Part shown: piece after piece, positions 25,445 to 35,026 of the stretch
How positions within the stretch are numbered: position 1 is the first letter of the stretch
How the letters are laid out: every line of letters begins with the position of its first letter
From: Pontibacter sp. E15-1
GTDB lineage: Bacteria > Bacteroidota > Bacteroidia > Cytophagales > Hymenobacteraceae
Direction: 5' to 3'
Assembly: GCF_022601975.1 (NCBI RefSeq)
Contig: NZ_JAKVIR010000007.1
Location: 128,899 to 192,898, forward strand
DNA: 64,000 bases
Program-made: the position numbers and the translations under genes
Notes under the pieces: generated by a model
What the model was told of the DNA's origin: nothing
Database searches by the model: none
Seen by the model: only the letters and a program-made list of their open reading frames with translations

Positions 25445-26611
25445 ATGTTGAAAGATTTACCTGTGACCGTACGGCGGTCTATTGAAGTGATGGGGCTGTT
25501 CTTCTTGGGATGGCTCGTGGTTCTGGGCAAGGATATGCTCGCCCCTTTGTTTATGGCGTTTTTCCTGAGCATCATGTTGCTGCCCATCTTCCGATTCCTG
25601 ATAAAGCGGCGGCTGCCCGAAATGCTTGCCATTGGCATCAGCCTGCTGGTTCTGATTGTAGCGGTAAGCGGGATCCTGTGGTTCTTCTCGTTTCAGATCG
25701 CCAACCTGGTATCTGATTTTCCCACCATCCAGAAAAATGTGATGACGCACTTGCACGCGCTAAGTGCCTGGATAGAGGATATTTCCCCACTCTCCACCGA
25801 AGAGCAGACGAGCTTTCTCAGTGAGCAGAGCAGCAGGCTGCTGAGCTATGCGGGTAATTTGCTCAGTGGGGCTGCGCTTTCCCTCACCGGTATTTTTGTT
25901 TTCCTTGGCTTGGTGCCCATCTACATATTCCTTTTCCTGTTCTACAAAAACCTGCTGTTGCGCTTTGTGTTCCTGTGGTTCCCGAAAGCCAATCACGAGA
26001 AAGTGCAGGAAGCCATGCGCGAGATGGAGGTCATCATCAAAAGCTACCTTTTTGGCCTGCTCATCCAGGTGAGTTATATGACCGTTTTGCTGGGCGGCAT
26101 TCTGATGATCATCGGGATCAAGCATGCCTTGCTGATTGGGGTGATCTTTGCGTTCCTGAACCTCATACCCTATGTGGGGGCGCTGTTGGGCAATATCATC
26201 GGCGTGTTGCTGACCCTGGCATCCTCGTCTGAGCTGTGGCCCATTGTCACGGTGCTGGGCGTGATCGCCGCCGTGCAGTTCCTGGACAATAACATCCTGA
26301 TGCCGCGGATTGTGGGATCGAAGGTGAAGATAAACGCACTGGCCACCATCGTGGGCGTTATCGTGGGCGGCGAAATAGCGGGCGTGATTGGCATGTTCCT
26401 CTCGTTGCCGATCATTGCCGTGCTCAAGATTATATTCGACAGAACGGAGCTCTTCAAGCAGTGGGGTGTCTTGTTTGGCGATGAACGGCCGGAGCGGAGC
26501 CCCATGGTGGACCGGTCGATGCGGCAAAACAGCAAGGAGGTGAAGCGGCAGCTGGAGCACGAAAACAAGATAGAGCCAACTGGACCCGATGGGAAAATGC
26601 CCCAAGGCTGA
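25445..26611 (+). CDS. AI-2E/PerM-family transporter
   Basis: The 388-residue membrane protein has the family layout: hydrophobic pair at residues 13-50, a third segment at 60-85, an extracytoplasmic stretch to about 150, then a cluster of helices (155-185, 210-345) with the signature LIPYVGALLGNIIGV and FLDNNILMPRIVGSKVKINAL. The cytosolic C-terminal tail after residue 350 is charged and low-complexity. The family includes TqsA-like exporters and Na+/H+-linked transporters; AI-2 transport should not be assumed. Confidence 0.88.
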   Translation: MLKDLPVTVRRSIEVMGLFFLGWLVVLGKDMLAPLFMAFFLSIMLLPIFRFLIKRRLPEMLAIGISLLVLIVAVSGILWFFSFQIANLVSDFPTIQKNVMTHLHALSAWIEDISPLSTEEQTSFLSEQSSRLLSYAGNLLSGAALSLTGIFVFLGLVPIYIFLFLFYKNLLLRFVFLWFPKANHEKVQEAMREMEVIIKSYLFGLLIQVSYMTVLLGGILMIIGIKHALLIGVIFAFLNLIPYVGALLGNIIGVLLTLASSSELWPIVTVLGVIAAVQFLDNNILMPRIVGSKVKINALATIVGVIVGGEIAGVIGMFLSLPIIAVLKIIFDRTELFKQWGVLFGDERPERSPMVDRSMRQNSKEVKRQLEHENKIEPTGPDGKMPQG

Positions 26612-26635
26612 TCAAGTTTGGGCTGACACAGAGAG

Positions 26636-26669
26636 GAGGTGCGCTATACCAAGTATGGCGCACCTCTTT
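26636..26669 (+). terminator. Terminator of the AI-2E transporter gene
   Basis: GAGGTGCGC (26636-26644) pairs with GCGCACCTC (26658-26666), with extra TATAC/GTATG pairing in the loop, followed by TTT. Confidence 0.7.
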
Positions 26670-26723
26670 GCCTTCTAATTCGTAGCTTTGTCTTGAACAG
26701 AACCCGGAGAAAGACTAGAGCAG

Positions 26724-27992
26724 ATGAACCATCCGAACACACCGCTTGCCGAGCGCATGCGCCCCCACAACCTGGACCAATATTACGGCCAGAAACACCT
26801 GGTAGGGCCCAACGGCATCCTGCGTCGCTACATCGAGGGCGGCGTCATCCCATCCATGATCTTGTGGGGCCCTCCCGGCGTGGGCAAAACCACGCTGGCC
26901 AACATCATCGCCAACCAGATGAAAGTGCCCTTTGTGGCCCTCAGCGCCATCAACTCCGGGGTAAAGGATATTCGGGAGGTAATCGAGCAGGCCAGGAAGC
27001 GGCAGGGCACCGTGCTGTTTATCGACGAGATTCACCGCTTCAACAAGTCGCAGCAGGATGCGCTGCTGGGAGCTGTGGAGAAAGGCATCGTCACGCTGGT
27101 GGGCGCCACCACCGAGAACCCCTCGTTTGAGGTGATCTCAGCCTTGCTGTCGCGCTGCCAGGTATACATCCTCAAGCACCTGACCAAAGACGAGCTGATA
27201 GAGCTGGTAGACCAGGCGCTGGCCCAGGACGAATGGCTGCGCCAACGGCAGGTGCGGGTGCAGGAGTATGAGGCGTTGCTGACCATATCGGGCGGCGATG
27301 CGCGCAAGCTGCTGAACCTGCTCGAGATTGTGGCGGAAGGAGAGAAGGCCGGAGAGGTGGTGGTGACCAACGAGCTGGTGAAGCACGTGGCCCAGCAGAA
27401 CATCGTGATGTATGACAAGTCGGGGGAGATGCACTACGACCTGGTGTCGGCCTACATCAAATCCATCCGCGGTTCCGACCCGAACGCCGCCGTATACTGG
27501 CTGGCGCGCATGATTGAGGGCGGCGAAGACCCCAAGTTTATCGCCCGGCGGCTGCTCATTGCTGCCTCCGAGGATATTGGGCTGGCCAACTCCAACGCGC
27601 TGCTGATGGCCACCTCGTGTTTCCAGGCAGTGCAGATGATTGGTTACCCCGAGGCCGAGATCATCCTGTCGCAGTGCACGGTATACCTGGCTACGTCGCC
27701 CAAGAGCAACGCATCCTACAAGGCCATCAAGCAGGCGCGGGCGCTGGTGCAGCAAACCGGCAACCTGCCTGTGCCGCTCCATATCCGGAACGCGCCCACC
27801 AAGCTGATGAAGGAAATCGGGTATGGCAACAACTACAAATACGCCCACGACTACGAGGGAAACTTTGTGCAGCAGGAGTTTATGCCGCCCGAGCTCAGCA
27901 GTAACGCCTTCTACCAGCCCGGCCAGAATGGCCGGGAGAATGAAATGCGCAAGCAGCTGCAGGCACAGTGGGGGAAGAAGTATAAATACTAA
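26724..27992 (+). CDS. rarA: Replication-associated recombination protein A (AAA+ ATPase)
   Basis: The 422-residue clamp-loader-like ATPase (MgsA/RarA/WRNIP1 family) acts at stalled replication forks. The motifs are GPPGVGKTT (49-57), Walker B VLFIDEIHRFNKSQQD, sensor GATTENPSFEV and the RarA C-terminal tetramerisation region with LPVPLHIRNAPTKLMKEIGYG and YKYAHDYEGNFVQQEFMP. A candidate -7 element TAGCTTTG lies at 26683-26690. The start is ATG 26724. Confidence 0.95.
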   Translation: MNHPNTPLAERMRPHNLDQYYGQKHLVGPNGILRRYIEGGVIPSMILWGPPGVGKTTLANIIANQMKVPFVALSAINSGVKDIREVIEQARKRQGTVLFIDEIHRFNKSQQDALLGAVEKGIVTLVGATTENPSFEVISALLSRCQVYILKHLTKDELIELVDQALAQDEWLRQRQVRVQEYEALLTISGGDARKLLNLLEIVAEGEKAGEVVVTNELVKHVAQQNIVMYDKSGEMHYDLVSAYIKSIRGSDPNAAVYWLARMIEGGEDPKFIARRLLIAASEDIGLANSNALLMATSCFQAVQMIGYPEAEIILSQCTVYLATSPKSNASYKAIKQARALVQQTGNLPVPLHIRNAPTKLMKEIGYGNNYKYAHDYEGNFVQQEFMPPELSSNAFYQPGQNGRENEMRKQLQAQWGKKYKY

Positions 27993-28010
27993 TTACGGGT
28001 TCCTCGTTAC

Positions 28011-28148
28011 GAATTCCGAGTTGGCAGGGGTGTCGCATGGAGATAGAGATGCCATATCCTGCCCTGCTTTATACCTATTAATGTGTGAAATACACTTTAG
28101 TTCTCTTAGATTTAAGACTCGGAACGCGGAACCCAAAACTCGGAATTC
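28011..28148. repeat. 12-bp inverted repeat in the rarA-sppA gap
   Basis: GAATTCCGAGTT (28011-28022) and AACTCGGAATTC (28137-28148) are exact inverted copies; both have GGGTTCC-like words beside them. A TATTTTTG box at 28215-28222 is a candidate -7 element of sppA. No gene is seen in 27993-28288. Confidence 0.45.
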
Positions 28149-28288
28149 CTTAAAGTTGGTCTATAAAAAGGTGGAGTTGGTCGAGAAGCTGGGAATCGGC
28201 TGAACAAATTGGCCTATTTTTGTATATTGCTATAGAGATGTATGCAATCACCTGTTCAAAATCATACCATAATTAACCTATATACACG

Positions 28289-30052
28289 ATGCTAAGTTTT
28301 CTGAAATATGTGTTGGCGACGATTGTCGGACTGCTCGTATTCTTTTTTATTGGAGTGTTACTGCTGATCGGCATTGCGGCCAGTTCTGCCTCATCGGATG
28401 AAGTGAAGGTGGCCGAAGGGTCGGTGCTGGAGCTGAAACTGGACAAGCCCATCGCGGAGCGTGACCCGGACAACCCGTTCGCGGAGCTTGGCTTCTCCTT
28501 CGGCGCTTTTTCGAGCACGGATGGCCTCGACGAGATCAAGATCGCCATACGCCGAGCCAAGGCTGATGACAATGTGGAGGGGATTTTCCTGAACATGACC
28601 TTTGTGGATGCCGGTATGGCCAAGCTGGAGGAGATCCGCAATGAGCTGATCGACTTCAAGAAGTCGGGCAAGTTTGTGGTTTCCTATGCCGACGTGTCTA
28701 CTGAAAAAGCGTATTACCTCGCCTCCGTGGCGGATAAAATCTACCTGAATCCGGTGGGCACGGTGGAGTTTAACGGGATGAGCTCGGAGATGTATTTCTT
28801 TAAGCGCATGCTCGACAAACTGGGCATCGAGGCGCAGATCTTCAAGGTAGGCACGTATAAAAGCGCGGTGGAGCCTTTCTTCCTGGAGCAGGCCAGCGAG
28901 GCCAACCGCGAGCAGCTCAACTCCTTCCTGAACTCCATCAACAACTACCAGTTGCAGCAGATTGCCAAGTCGCGCTCGGTGCAGGTGTCTGAGCTGAAAA
29001 ACGTGCAGGACAACCTGCTGGTACGTGACCCGGCTGACGCGAAGAAGTACAACCTGATCACCGACGTGGGGTATTACGACGAGGCCATCAACTACATGAA
29101 AGACAAGATCGGCATCCCGGAGACCGATAAGATGGAACTGGTGCAGCTCAAGAAATACAAGAAGGTAAAGGGAAACATTGAAGTGAGCACCTCTAAAAAC
29201 CGCATCGCCGTAATCTACGCCGAAGGCGACATTGTTGATGGCGACGGAGATGAGGACAATATCGGCAGCCGACGCTTTGCCGATGCCCTGCGCGACGCGC
29301 GCCTGGACGAAAAAGTGAAAGCGGTCGTGCTGCGCATCAGCTCGCCGGGTGGCAGCGCCCTGGCCTCGGACGTAATCTGGCGCGAGGTACAGCTGACGCG
29401 GGAGAAGAAGCCGGTCATCGCCTCCATGTCGGATGTGGCGGCCTCAGGGGGCTACTACATCGCGATGGGCTGCGATACCATTGTGGCGCACCCTAACACC
29501 ATTACGGGCAGTATCGGCGTGTTCGGTGTAATCCCGAACGTGAAGGGCTTCCTGAACGACAAGCTGGGCATAACGGTAGACCACGTGAGTACCGGCAAGT
29601 TCTCGGACATGCCGACCATTACCCGCCCCATGACGGCGCAGGAGCAGGAGATTGTGCAGCACCAGATCGACCAGATTTACGAGACCTTCACCAGCAAGGC
29701 CGCAAAGGGCCGCAACATGAGCCAGGACAAGCTGAAGGAGTATGCCTCCGGCCGCGTATGGTCTGGTATCGAGGCGAAGCAGCGCAACCTTGTCGATGTG
29801 TTTGGCGGACTGGAGGATGCCATCGCCATCGCCGCCAAAAAAGCCAACATCGAAGACGATTACCGCCTGAAGGCCCTGCCGGCACGCAAGTCGTTTATCG
29901 AGGAAATGTTCGGGAACCTGGGAGCACAGGCCCGGGAGCAATCCATCAAGGCAGAGATGGGGGAGTTATACCCTTATTACAAGCTATACAAGAAGGTGGG
30001 CACGCTACAGGGTGCGCAAGCCCGCATGCCTTACGACTTGAGCATAGAGTAA
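28289..30052 (+). CDS. sppA: Signal peptide peptidase SppA, long (67 kDa) type
   Basis: The 587-residue membrane-bound serine protease digests leftover signal peptides and damaged membrane proteins. It has an N-terminal hydrophobic helix (LATIVGLLVFFFIGVLLLIGIA) and two tandem SppA/ClpP-like domains. The probable catalytic lysine is Lys191 (VGTYKSAVEPF) in the first half and the nucleophile Ser386 in DVAASGGYYIAMG in the second half, a spacing of 195 that matches the E. coli enzyme. A terminator follows at 30070. Confidence 0.93.
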   Translation: MLSFLKYVLATIVGLLVFFFIGVLLLIGIAASSASSDEVKVAEGSVLELKLDKPIAERDPDNPFAELGFSFGAFSSTDGLDEIKIAIRRAKADDNVEGIFLNMTFVDAGMAKLEEIRNELIDFKKSGKFVVSYADVSTEKAYYLASVADKIYLNPVGTVEFNGMSSEMYFFKRMLDKLGIEAQIFKVGTYKSAVEPFFLEQASEANREQLNSFLNSINNYQLQQIAKSRSVQVSELKNVQDNLLVRDPADAKKYNLITDVGYYDEAINYMKDKIGIPETDKMELVQLKKYKKVKGNIEVSTSKNRIAVIYAEGDIVDGDGDEDNIGSRRFADALRDARLDEKVKAVVLRISSPGGSALASDVIWREVQLTREKKPVIASMSDVAASGGYYIAMGCDTIVAHPNTITGSIGVFGVIPNVKGFLNDKLGITVDHVSTGKFSDMPTITRPMTAQEQEIVQHQIDQIYETFTSKAAKGRNMSQDKLKEYASGRVWSGIEAKQRNLVDVFGGLEDAIAIAAKKANIEDDYRLKALPARKSFIEEMFGNLGAQAREQSIKAEMGELYPYYKLYKKVGTLQGAQARMPYDLSIE

Positions 30053-30069
30053 ACCACACAGGTATAAAT

Positions 30070-30106
30070 AAAAGCCGCTGCCGGAGCATATCCGCAGCGG
30101 CTTTTT
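30070..30106 (+). terminator. Terminator of sppA
   Basis: AAAAGCCGCTGC (30070-30081) pairs with GCAGCGGCTTTTT (30094-30106), ending in a T run. Confidence 0.85.
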
Positions 30107-30233
30107 GTTTTAAAGGCCGTCTATTTTTAGCAACTTTGCCGTGCAAGAATTACGCATTTAAGGCGCCGGCATTTTGCCGAAGCGGCTTTTCTATACAACA
30201 TTCAGTATATCAGTCATTCAAAATTTACACGAG

Positions 30234-31046
30234 ATGCAGCAGCTACAGGAATCTACCGCTTACATACAAGACAAGATAAACGGCTTCGTGCCGGAATTCG
30301 GGATTATACTGGGCACGGGCCTGGGCGCTTTGGTAAAAGACGTGGAAGTGCAGCACACTCTGTCGTACGCCGACATCCCCAACTTCCCGGTTTCGACGGT
30401 GGAGAGCCATTCGGGCAAGCTTATTCTGGGATTGCTGGCGGGCCGACGCGTGGTGGTGATGCAGGGGCGTTTCCATTACTACGAAGGCTATACCATGGAG
30501 CAGGTGGCTTTTCCGGTGCGGGTGATGAAGCTGCTGGGAATACAAAAACTGTTCGTCTCGAATGCGGCCGGCGGCCTGAACCCTAGTTTCAGCACCAGCG
30601 ACCTGATGGTGCTGACTGACCATATCAACCTGCAGCCAACCAACCCCCTGATCGGGAAAAACCTCGACGACCTGGGGCCACGCTTCCCGGACATGAGCGA
30701 GGTATACGATGAGCATATGGTGCGGCAGGCTATGGTGGTAGCCGAGGATGCCGGCATCACCCTGCAGGAGGGGGTATACGTGAGTGTGCCGGGCCCCATG
30801 CTCGAAACGAAGGCTGAGTACCGCTACCTGAGCACAATTGGCGCAGACGCGGTGGGCATGTCTACGGTGCCCGAGGTTATCGCGGCGCGCCACATGGACC
30901 TGCCGGTGTTCGCTGTCTCCGTTATCACAGACATGTGCACCCCCGACAGAATCAAGAAAGTAAAGCTGTCGGATATTCTGGAAGCCGCCGCCGTTGCCGA
31001 GCCCCGCATGACCATGCTGATCCGGGAACTGGTGAGGAGAAGCTAA
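30234..31046 (+). CDS. punA: Purine-nucleoside phosphorylase (trimeric, PNP/MTAP family)
   Basis: This enzyme splits purine (deoxy)nucleosides with phosphate in purine salvage. ATG 30234 is chosen ([12 protein letters not shown]), giving 270 residues, the normal trimeric PNP length; the longer frame adds a weak leader. The motifs are ILGTGLG (phosphate loop), [25 protein letters not shown], the family signature [14 protein letters not shown] and [12 protein letters not shown], and AVSVITDMC in the base site. Confidence 0.93.
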   Translation: MQQLQESTAYIQDKINGFVPEFGIILGTGLGALVKDVEVQHTLSYADIPNFPVSTVESHSGKLILGLLAGRRVVVMQGRFHYYEGYTMEQVAFPVRVMKLLGIQKLFVSNAAGGLNPSFSTSDLMVLTDHINLQPTNPLIGKNLDDLGPRFPDMSEVYDEHMVRQAMVVAEDAGITLQEGVYVSVPGPMLETKAEYRYLSTIGADAVGMSTVPEVIAARHMDLPVFAVSVITDMCTPDRIKKVKLSDILEAAAVAEPRMTMLIRELVRRS

Positions 31047-31467
31047 GGAGATAGAGAGTTAGGGAGTTTAAAGTTAGAGAGTTTAAAGTGAGAAGGGCAT
31101 ACCCTCCATTCTTGCCTGTCTAGCTGTCTAACTCTTTACTTTTATAGCAATCTCGCTTCCTAAAGGGCGCGTGCTTAAGAAGCCAGAAGCCAGAAGCATC
31201 AGCACCAGGGTAACTAATGCATAATGGTAAGCTTAAATTTTCTTGATTAAAAGTGTCATTTTTTGACAGTGTAAAGATGATATGTTATTGCGCGGGATCT
31301 TGATATGGAGTACATTCTAGCTTTGCCCAACTCCAATTCCCGCCTCCTTCAACACATGCGTACATTTTGATAACATTAAGCATCATAATAAAGGCAGCCA
31401 ACCCAAATGTCAACACAACCAAAAGTATTCATAGTGCCCGCTTTTTCATACTCCAAATTAAGCTCAA
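31047..31467. other. Intergenic region with short direct repeats, no gene
   Basis: GAGTTTAAAG is repeated near 31065 and 31078, and GCCAGAAGCCAGAAGC lies near 31182. The rest is AT-rich with no open frame or hairpin of note. Both flanking genes end here (convergent). Confidence 0.5.
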
Positions 31468-32277
31468 CTACCGGATAATGACCACCTTGCGCTCATAAGC
31501 CAGGTTGGTGAAAATGCCCATGCCGCCCAGCACCGAGGATTTTACTTTTGAGGGCTGGGCAAAGGGGTTGCCGTTTGCGTCCTTCGCCCCGGAAGTAGAG
31601 CGCAGAAACTCATAGTATTGCTCCTCGATGTTAAAGAGCGTGACGATAACAGTGTCGCCGGGATCATAGGAATATCCCGAGCCGAAGGAAATCCGCTTGC
31701 CGTTCGTCAGTTCATCGTTACTGAAGATGTCTTGTTTGGAGCCTGAACTCAGGCTGTCGAGGTGCGTCATGTAGCGGTAAAAGTTGCGCGTGGCCGCCTC
31801 ATCCTGAAACGAGGTAAGCAACAGCGCCTCGTCATTTTTGTTAAAGCGCCATTCCACCGTATCGATGGCCACAGAGGGAAGCACAGTGGTATAGCCCGTC
31901 ACTTTGCGGCCTTTGCCGTCAGTCACCTCCAGCAGAAACATGTCGCCGGGCTTGCCATCCATGATAACCGGTGAGCTGTGGGTATAGATGAAGCCGGTGT
32001 TCTCATCGAGTTTTGGTTTGTACTCCAGCTTCACGCGGTTGCCGTTGTGGGTGATAAAGGCCTCGGCGTCCGGCACTAGCGGCACAGTGGGCTCGTCGAA
32101 GTAGCTGGCGCTTTCCTGCACGGCCAGGCGGTATGGTTTCCCCTGCTCCAGATAGGCCTCCACCACCAACTGCGACGTATGCTCCGGCAGAACGACTTCG
32201 ATGTCTTTGCTCAGGTCGCAGCCGTAGAGTAGGGCGGCAAGCAGCGGCAGCAGATACAGCACGTGTTTTTGTTTCAT
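31468..32277 (-). CDS. DUF4249-type outer-membrane lipoprotein
   Basis: The 269-residue protein has a lipoprotein signal ending in LAALLYGC (Cys20) and a beta-rich mature part opening with LVVEAYLEQGKPYRLAVQES, as in the DUF4249 family. The ATG shares one base with the stop of the receptor gene (TGATG), so the two are translationally coupled. DUF4249 proteins are regularly encoded after TonB receptors and probably act as surface lipoprotein partners in uptake of an unknown ligand. Confidence 0.85.
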   Translation of the reverse strand: MKQKHVLYLLPLLAALLYGCDLSKDIEVVLPEHTSQLVVEAYLEQGKPYRLAVQESASYFDEPTVPLVPDAEAFITHNGNRVKLEYKPKLDENTGFIYTHSSPVIMDGKPGDMFLLEVTDGKGRKVTGYTTVLPSVAIDTVEWRFNKNDEALLLTSFQDEAATRNFYRYMTHLDSLSSGSKQDIFSNDELTNGKRISFGSGYSYDPGDTVIVTLFNIEEQYYEFLRSTSGAKDANGNPFAQPSKVKSSVLGGMGIFTNLAYERKVVIIR

Positions 32278-34607
32278 CAGAACTTAAAGTTATAGGTAAC
32301 AGAGGGTATAAGCGGGAATAGGGAGACCTGCTTGGCCTGGAACCGGATAATTGCCCTGCTCTCCTGGTCCTTCACCTGGTCAAAGTACACGAAGTAGGGG
32401 TTGCGGCGGTTATACACATTATACACACTGAAGGTAAGGTCGGCGGCTCCATGCTTGGGCTTCAGCTTTAGCACCGCGCTCAGGTCGAGGCGGTGGTAGG
32501 GGCTGAGCCTGTAGGAGTTCCGGTCTTCGTAAACCGGCACAATCGAGGTGCCCTTTCCCTCCACATCCTGAAAGGCAAAACGGCCCAGCGGCACGGAGAA
32601 CGGGTTGCCGGAACTGTAGATGAACGTGCCCGTCAGGCTGAGACGCTTGTTCAACTGGTGCATCACCACCACGCTCAGGTCGTGGCGGCGGTCGTAGCGC
32701 GTCGGGAACCAGCGGCCGCCGTTGATGTCGTCCAGGTCGTTGGGGCTGTCGAACTTGCGGTCGGTCCAGGAGAGGGTATAGCCAATCCAGCCGGTGGTCT
32801 TTCCTTTGATCTTCTCAAGGTATACCTCGTTGCCGTAGCTGCGCCCGATGCCAAACAGGAACTCGTTCTGGAGGCTGTCGTTCACAAACAGGTTGGCCCC
32901 GTCCCTGAAATCGAGCTGGTTGCGCATCCACTTGTAGTATACCTCATTGGTGATGAGGTAGCGGCCGCGCCCAAACAGCTTGCTCACCCCCAGGGCCGCC
33001 TGCTGCGAGCGCTGCGGCGCCACGTCGGCGGTAGAGGGGTACCACACGTCGGTGGGCAGCGAGGAGCCCGAGTTAGACACCAGGTGCACGTACTGTTTCA
33101 TGCTGGCAAAGCTGGCCTTCAGCGAGGTGGTCTCGTTGAAAGTATACTTGGCCGCCACGCGCGGCTCCAGCGCCATGTAGGTTTTGTTGCTGCTGAAGCC
33201 GGAAAGGCGCAGCCCGTAGTTGAGCGAGAGGCGCGCGTTTAGCTGGTAATCGTCGGAGGCATAGGCCCCGAACTCAACCCCGCCGAACGTGTTGCCCGCC
33301 CCAAACTGCAGCGTACTGTCCGTGGCCTGGAAGTTGAGCCGCCCGATGGTGAACCGGTGGTGCGTGGCCGTTGCCCCGAACTTAACGCTATGGTTGCCTT
33401 TCAGAAACAGGTCAAAGTCGGTCTTGAAGGTATAGTCGCGGATAGCCGAGGAGAGCTTGAGCTTAAAGACATCGATCTCGTTGGTGATGTTATACTGGTA
33501 ACTGGTGGTATAGAGCGAGGTCGTCGCGATCAGGTTGCGGTTAAACTTGTGGCGCCAGCGCAGGTTAGCCATTGTGTTGCCCCAGTCGAAGCCAAACTTA
33601 AAGTCATCGTCATCAAAGCCAAAAAAGTCGCGGCCATAATATCCGCTTAGGGTAAGCTCGTCGTTAGGCGAAATCTTATAGGAGAGTTTGGCATTGAGGT
33701 CGTAAAAGTAATAATCGGGGATGGGACTGTAGTCTTCCTGATCCTCGTTCAGGCGGTTCACCTGCCGCGTGAGCAGGTCGGCATAGGTGCGGCGGCCCGA
33801 AACCAGGAAGCTCAGCTTGTCTTTCACGATCGGGCCGTCAACGGTCAGGCGCGAGGCAATGAGGCCGAGCCCGCCATTGGCCTCCACGCGCTCGTTGTTG
33901 CCTTCTTTTAGCTTTACCTCCATCACAGACGAGAGCCTGCCCCCGTACTGCGCCGGAAAACCCCCTTTGTAAAGCTCCACGTTTTTCACGGCATCGGGGT
34001 TAAACACACTAAAAAAGCCGAACAGGTGCGAGGGGTTGTAGACCAGGGCCTCATCCACCAGCACCAGGTTCTGGTCGGGGCCGCCGCCGCGCACATAAAG
34101 GCCCGAGGAGCCCTCCCCCCCGGACTGCACCCCCGGCTTCAGCTGCAGCACCTTCACCAGGTCCACCTCCCCGAAAAGGGCGGGCAGGAGCTTGGCCTCG
34201 CGCGCAGTCAGCGTCTCGACGCTCATGCGGGTATCGTTCAGTTTCTGGCGCAGGGTGTTGGTTTCCACGTTCACTTCCTTGAGCGTGGTGTTGGCTGCGT
34301 TGAGCGAGAAGTTAAGGCGCTGCTGGTCGGCAGTCTCCACTTTAATCTGCCGAGAATGAGCGGTATAGCCCAGATAGGAAGCCTGCACGGTGTGTTCGCC
34401 GGCGGGTAACGACAGTGTGTAGAAGCCATCTTCGTTCGTGACGGTGCCTATGTTCAGGGCCGGGACGGCCACGGTGGCACCTGCCAGCACCTCACCATCG
34501 CTGGTTGCGCGCACCACACCCCGCAACAGGGCTTTCTGGGCAATGCAGGGTGCCGAAAGAAATAGCAGCAGAACGGTGGTTAGTGTAAGGGTATAAAAAC
34601 GGGTCAA
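32277..34607 (-). CDS. TonB-dependent receptor with carboxypeptidase-like N-terminal domain
   Basis: The 776-residue protein starts at TTG 34607; no in-frame ATG fits, and the TTG gives a good signal peptide (LTLTTVLLLFLSAPCIAQ). A CarboxypepD_reg-like domain (residues 24-100) is followed by the plug (VDLVKVLQLKPGVQSGGEGSSGLYVRGG in part, with LVDEALVYNPSHLFGFFSVFN) and a 22-strand-type barrel ending in VTYNFKF, an aromatic C-terminus. It imports an unknown ligand across the outer membrane with the DUF4249 lipoprotein encoded next. Confidence 0.9.
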   Translation of the reverse strand: MTRFYTLTLTTVLLLFLSAPCIAQKALLRGVVRATSDGEVLAGATVAVPALNIGTVTNEDGFYTLSLPAGEHTVQASYLGYTAHSRQIKVETADQQRLNFSLNAANTTLKEVNVETNTLRQKLNDTRMSVETLTAREAKLLPALFGEVDLVKVLQLKPGVQSGGEGSSGLYVRGGGPDQNLVLVDEALVYNPSHLFGFFSVFNPDAVKNVELYKGGFPAQYGGRLSSVMEVKLKEGNNERVEANGGLGLIASRLTVDGPIVKDKLSFLVSGRRTYADLLTRQVNRLNEDQEDYSPIPDYYFYDLNAKLSYKISPNDELTLSGYYGRDFFGFDDDDFKFGFDWGNTMANLRWRHKFNRNLIATTSLYTTSYQYNITNEIDVFKLKLSSAIRDYTFKTDFDLFLKGNHSVKFGATATHHRFTIGRLNFQATDSTLQFGAGNTFGGVEFGAYASDDYQLNARLSLNYGLRLSGFSSNKTYMALEPRVAAKYTFNETTSLKASFASMKQYVHLVSNSGSSLPTDVWYPSTADVAPQRSQQAALGVSKLFGRGRYLITNEVYYKWMRNQLDFRDGANLFVNDSLQNEFLFGIGRSYGNEVYLEKIKGKTTGWIGYTLSWTDRKFDSPNDLDDINGGRWFPTRYDRRHDLSVVVMHQLNKRLSLTGTFIYSSGNPFSVPLGRFAFQDVEGKGTSIVPVYEDRNSYRLSPYHRLDLSAVLKLKPKHGAADLTFSVYNVYNRRNPYFVYFDQVKDQESRAIIRFQAKQVSLFPLIPSVTYNFKF

Positions 34608-35026
34608 GGGGTATGGGTTAAAATACTTCGCGTCATCTTATCAGTACTTGGGCCAGCGAGGATATGGAGCTTGTGTGAGAAGCACACCTGTGCAATTCAT
34701 TGTAAAAATCCCTATACCCTGGCATATAAAAAGTAGGTAAAAGTACCGATTTTACTGGTATAAGTTACAGATGCTTTGCAGGCTCATACCAAAGCGACAT
34801 TTCTCCTGTTTACGAAACCCAGCCAAAAACACAAGTCGTATGGGTATGATTTTGAAACACAGCAGGTTAAGCGCTGGGATGTCTTGCCATCTGCATGCCT
34901 TGAGTATAGCCCGGCCCGAATATTTTCCTGAAATAGCGCCTGCCTTTAACATACGAGCCTGCGCCGCACTTCAGTTTTTTGTTTCCTGCCAGTCGCCTGC
35001 GCCGGTGGCGGAAAACAGCCAAGCAA
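34608..35026. other. Upstream region of the receptor operon, no gene
   Basis: There is a small GTGTGagaagCACAC-like dyad near 34673-34687 and several TATACC/GGTATA words. No coding frame is convincing. It should contain the promoter of the receptor-DUF4249 operon. Confidence 0.4.

Noticed and set aside
25445..26611. Autoinducer-2 export as the role of the AI-2E transporter
   Set aside because: The family name is misleading; many members move other solutes, and no luxS is in the window.
31047..31200. Tandem repeats GAGTTTAAAG and GCCAGAAGCCAGAAGC
   Set aside because: They are too short and too few to be a defined element; probably slippage in a gap between convergent genes.
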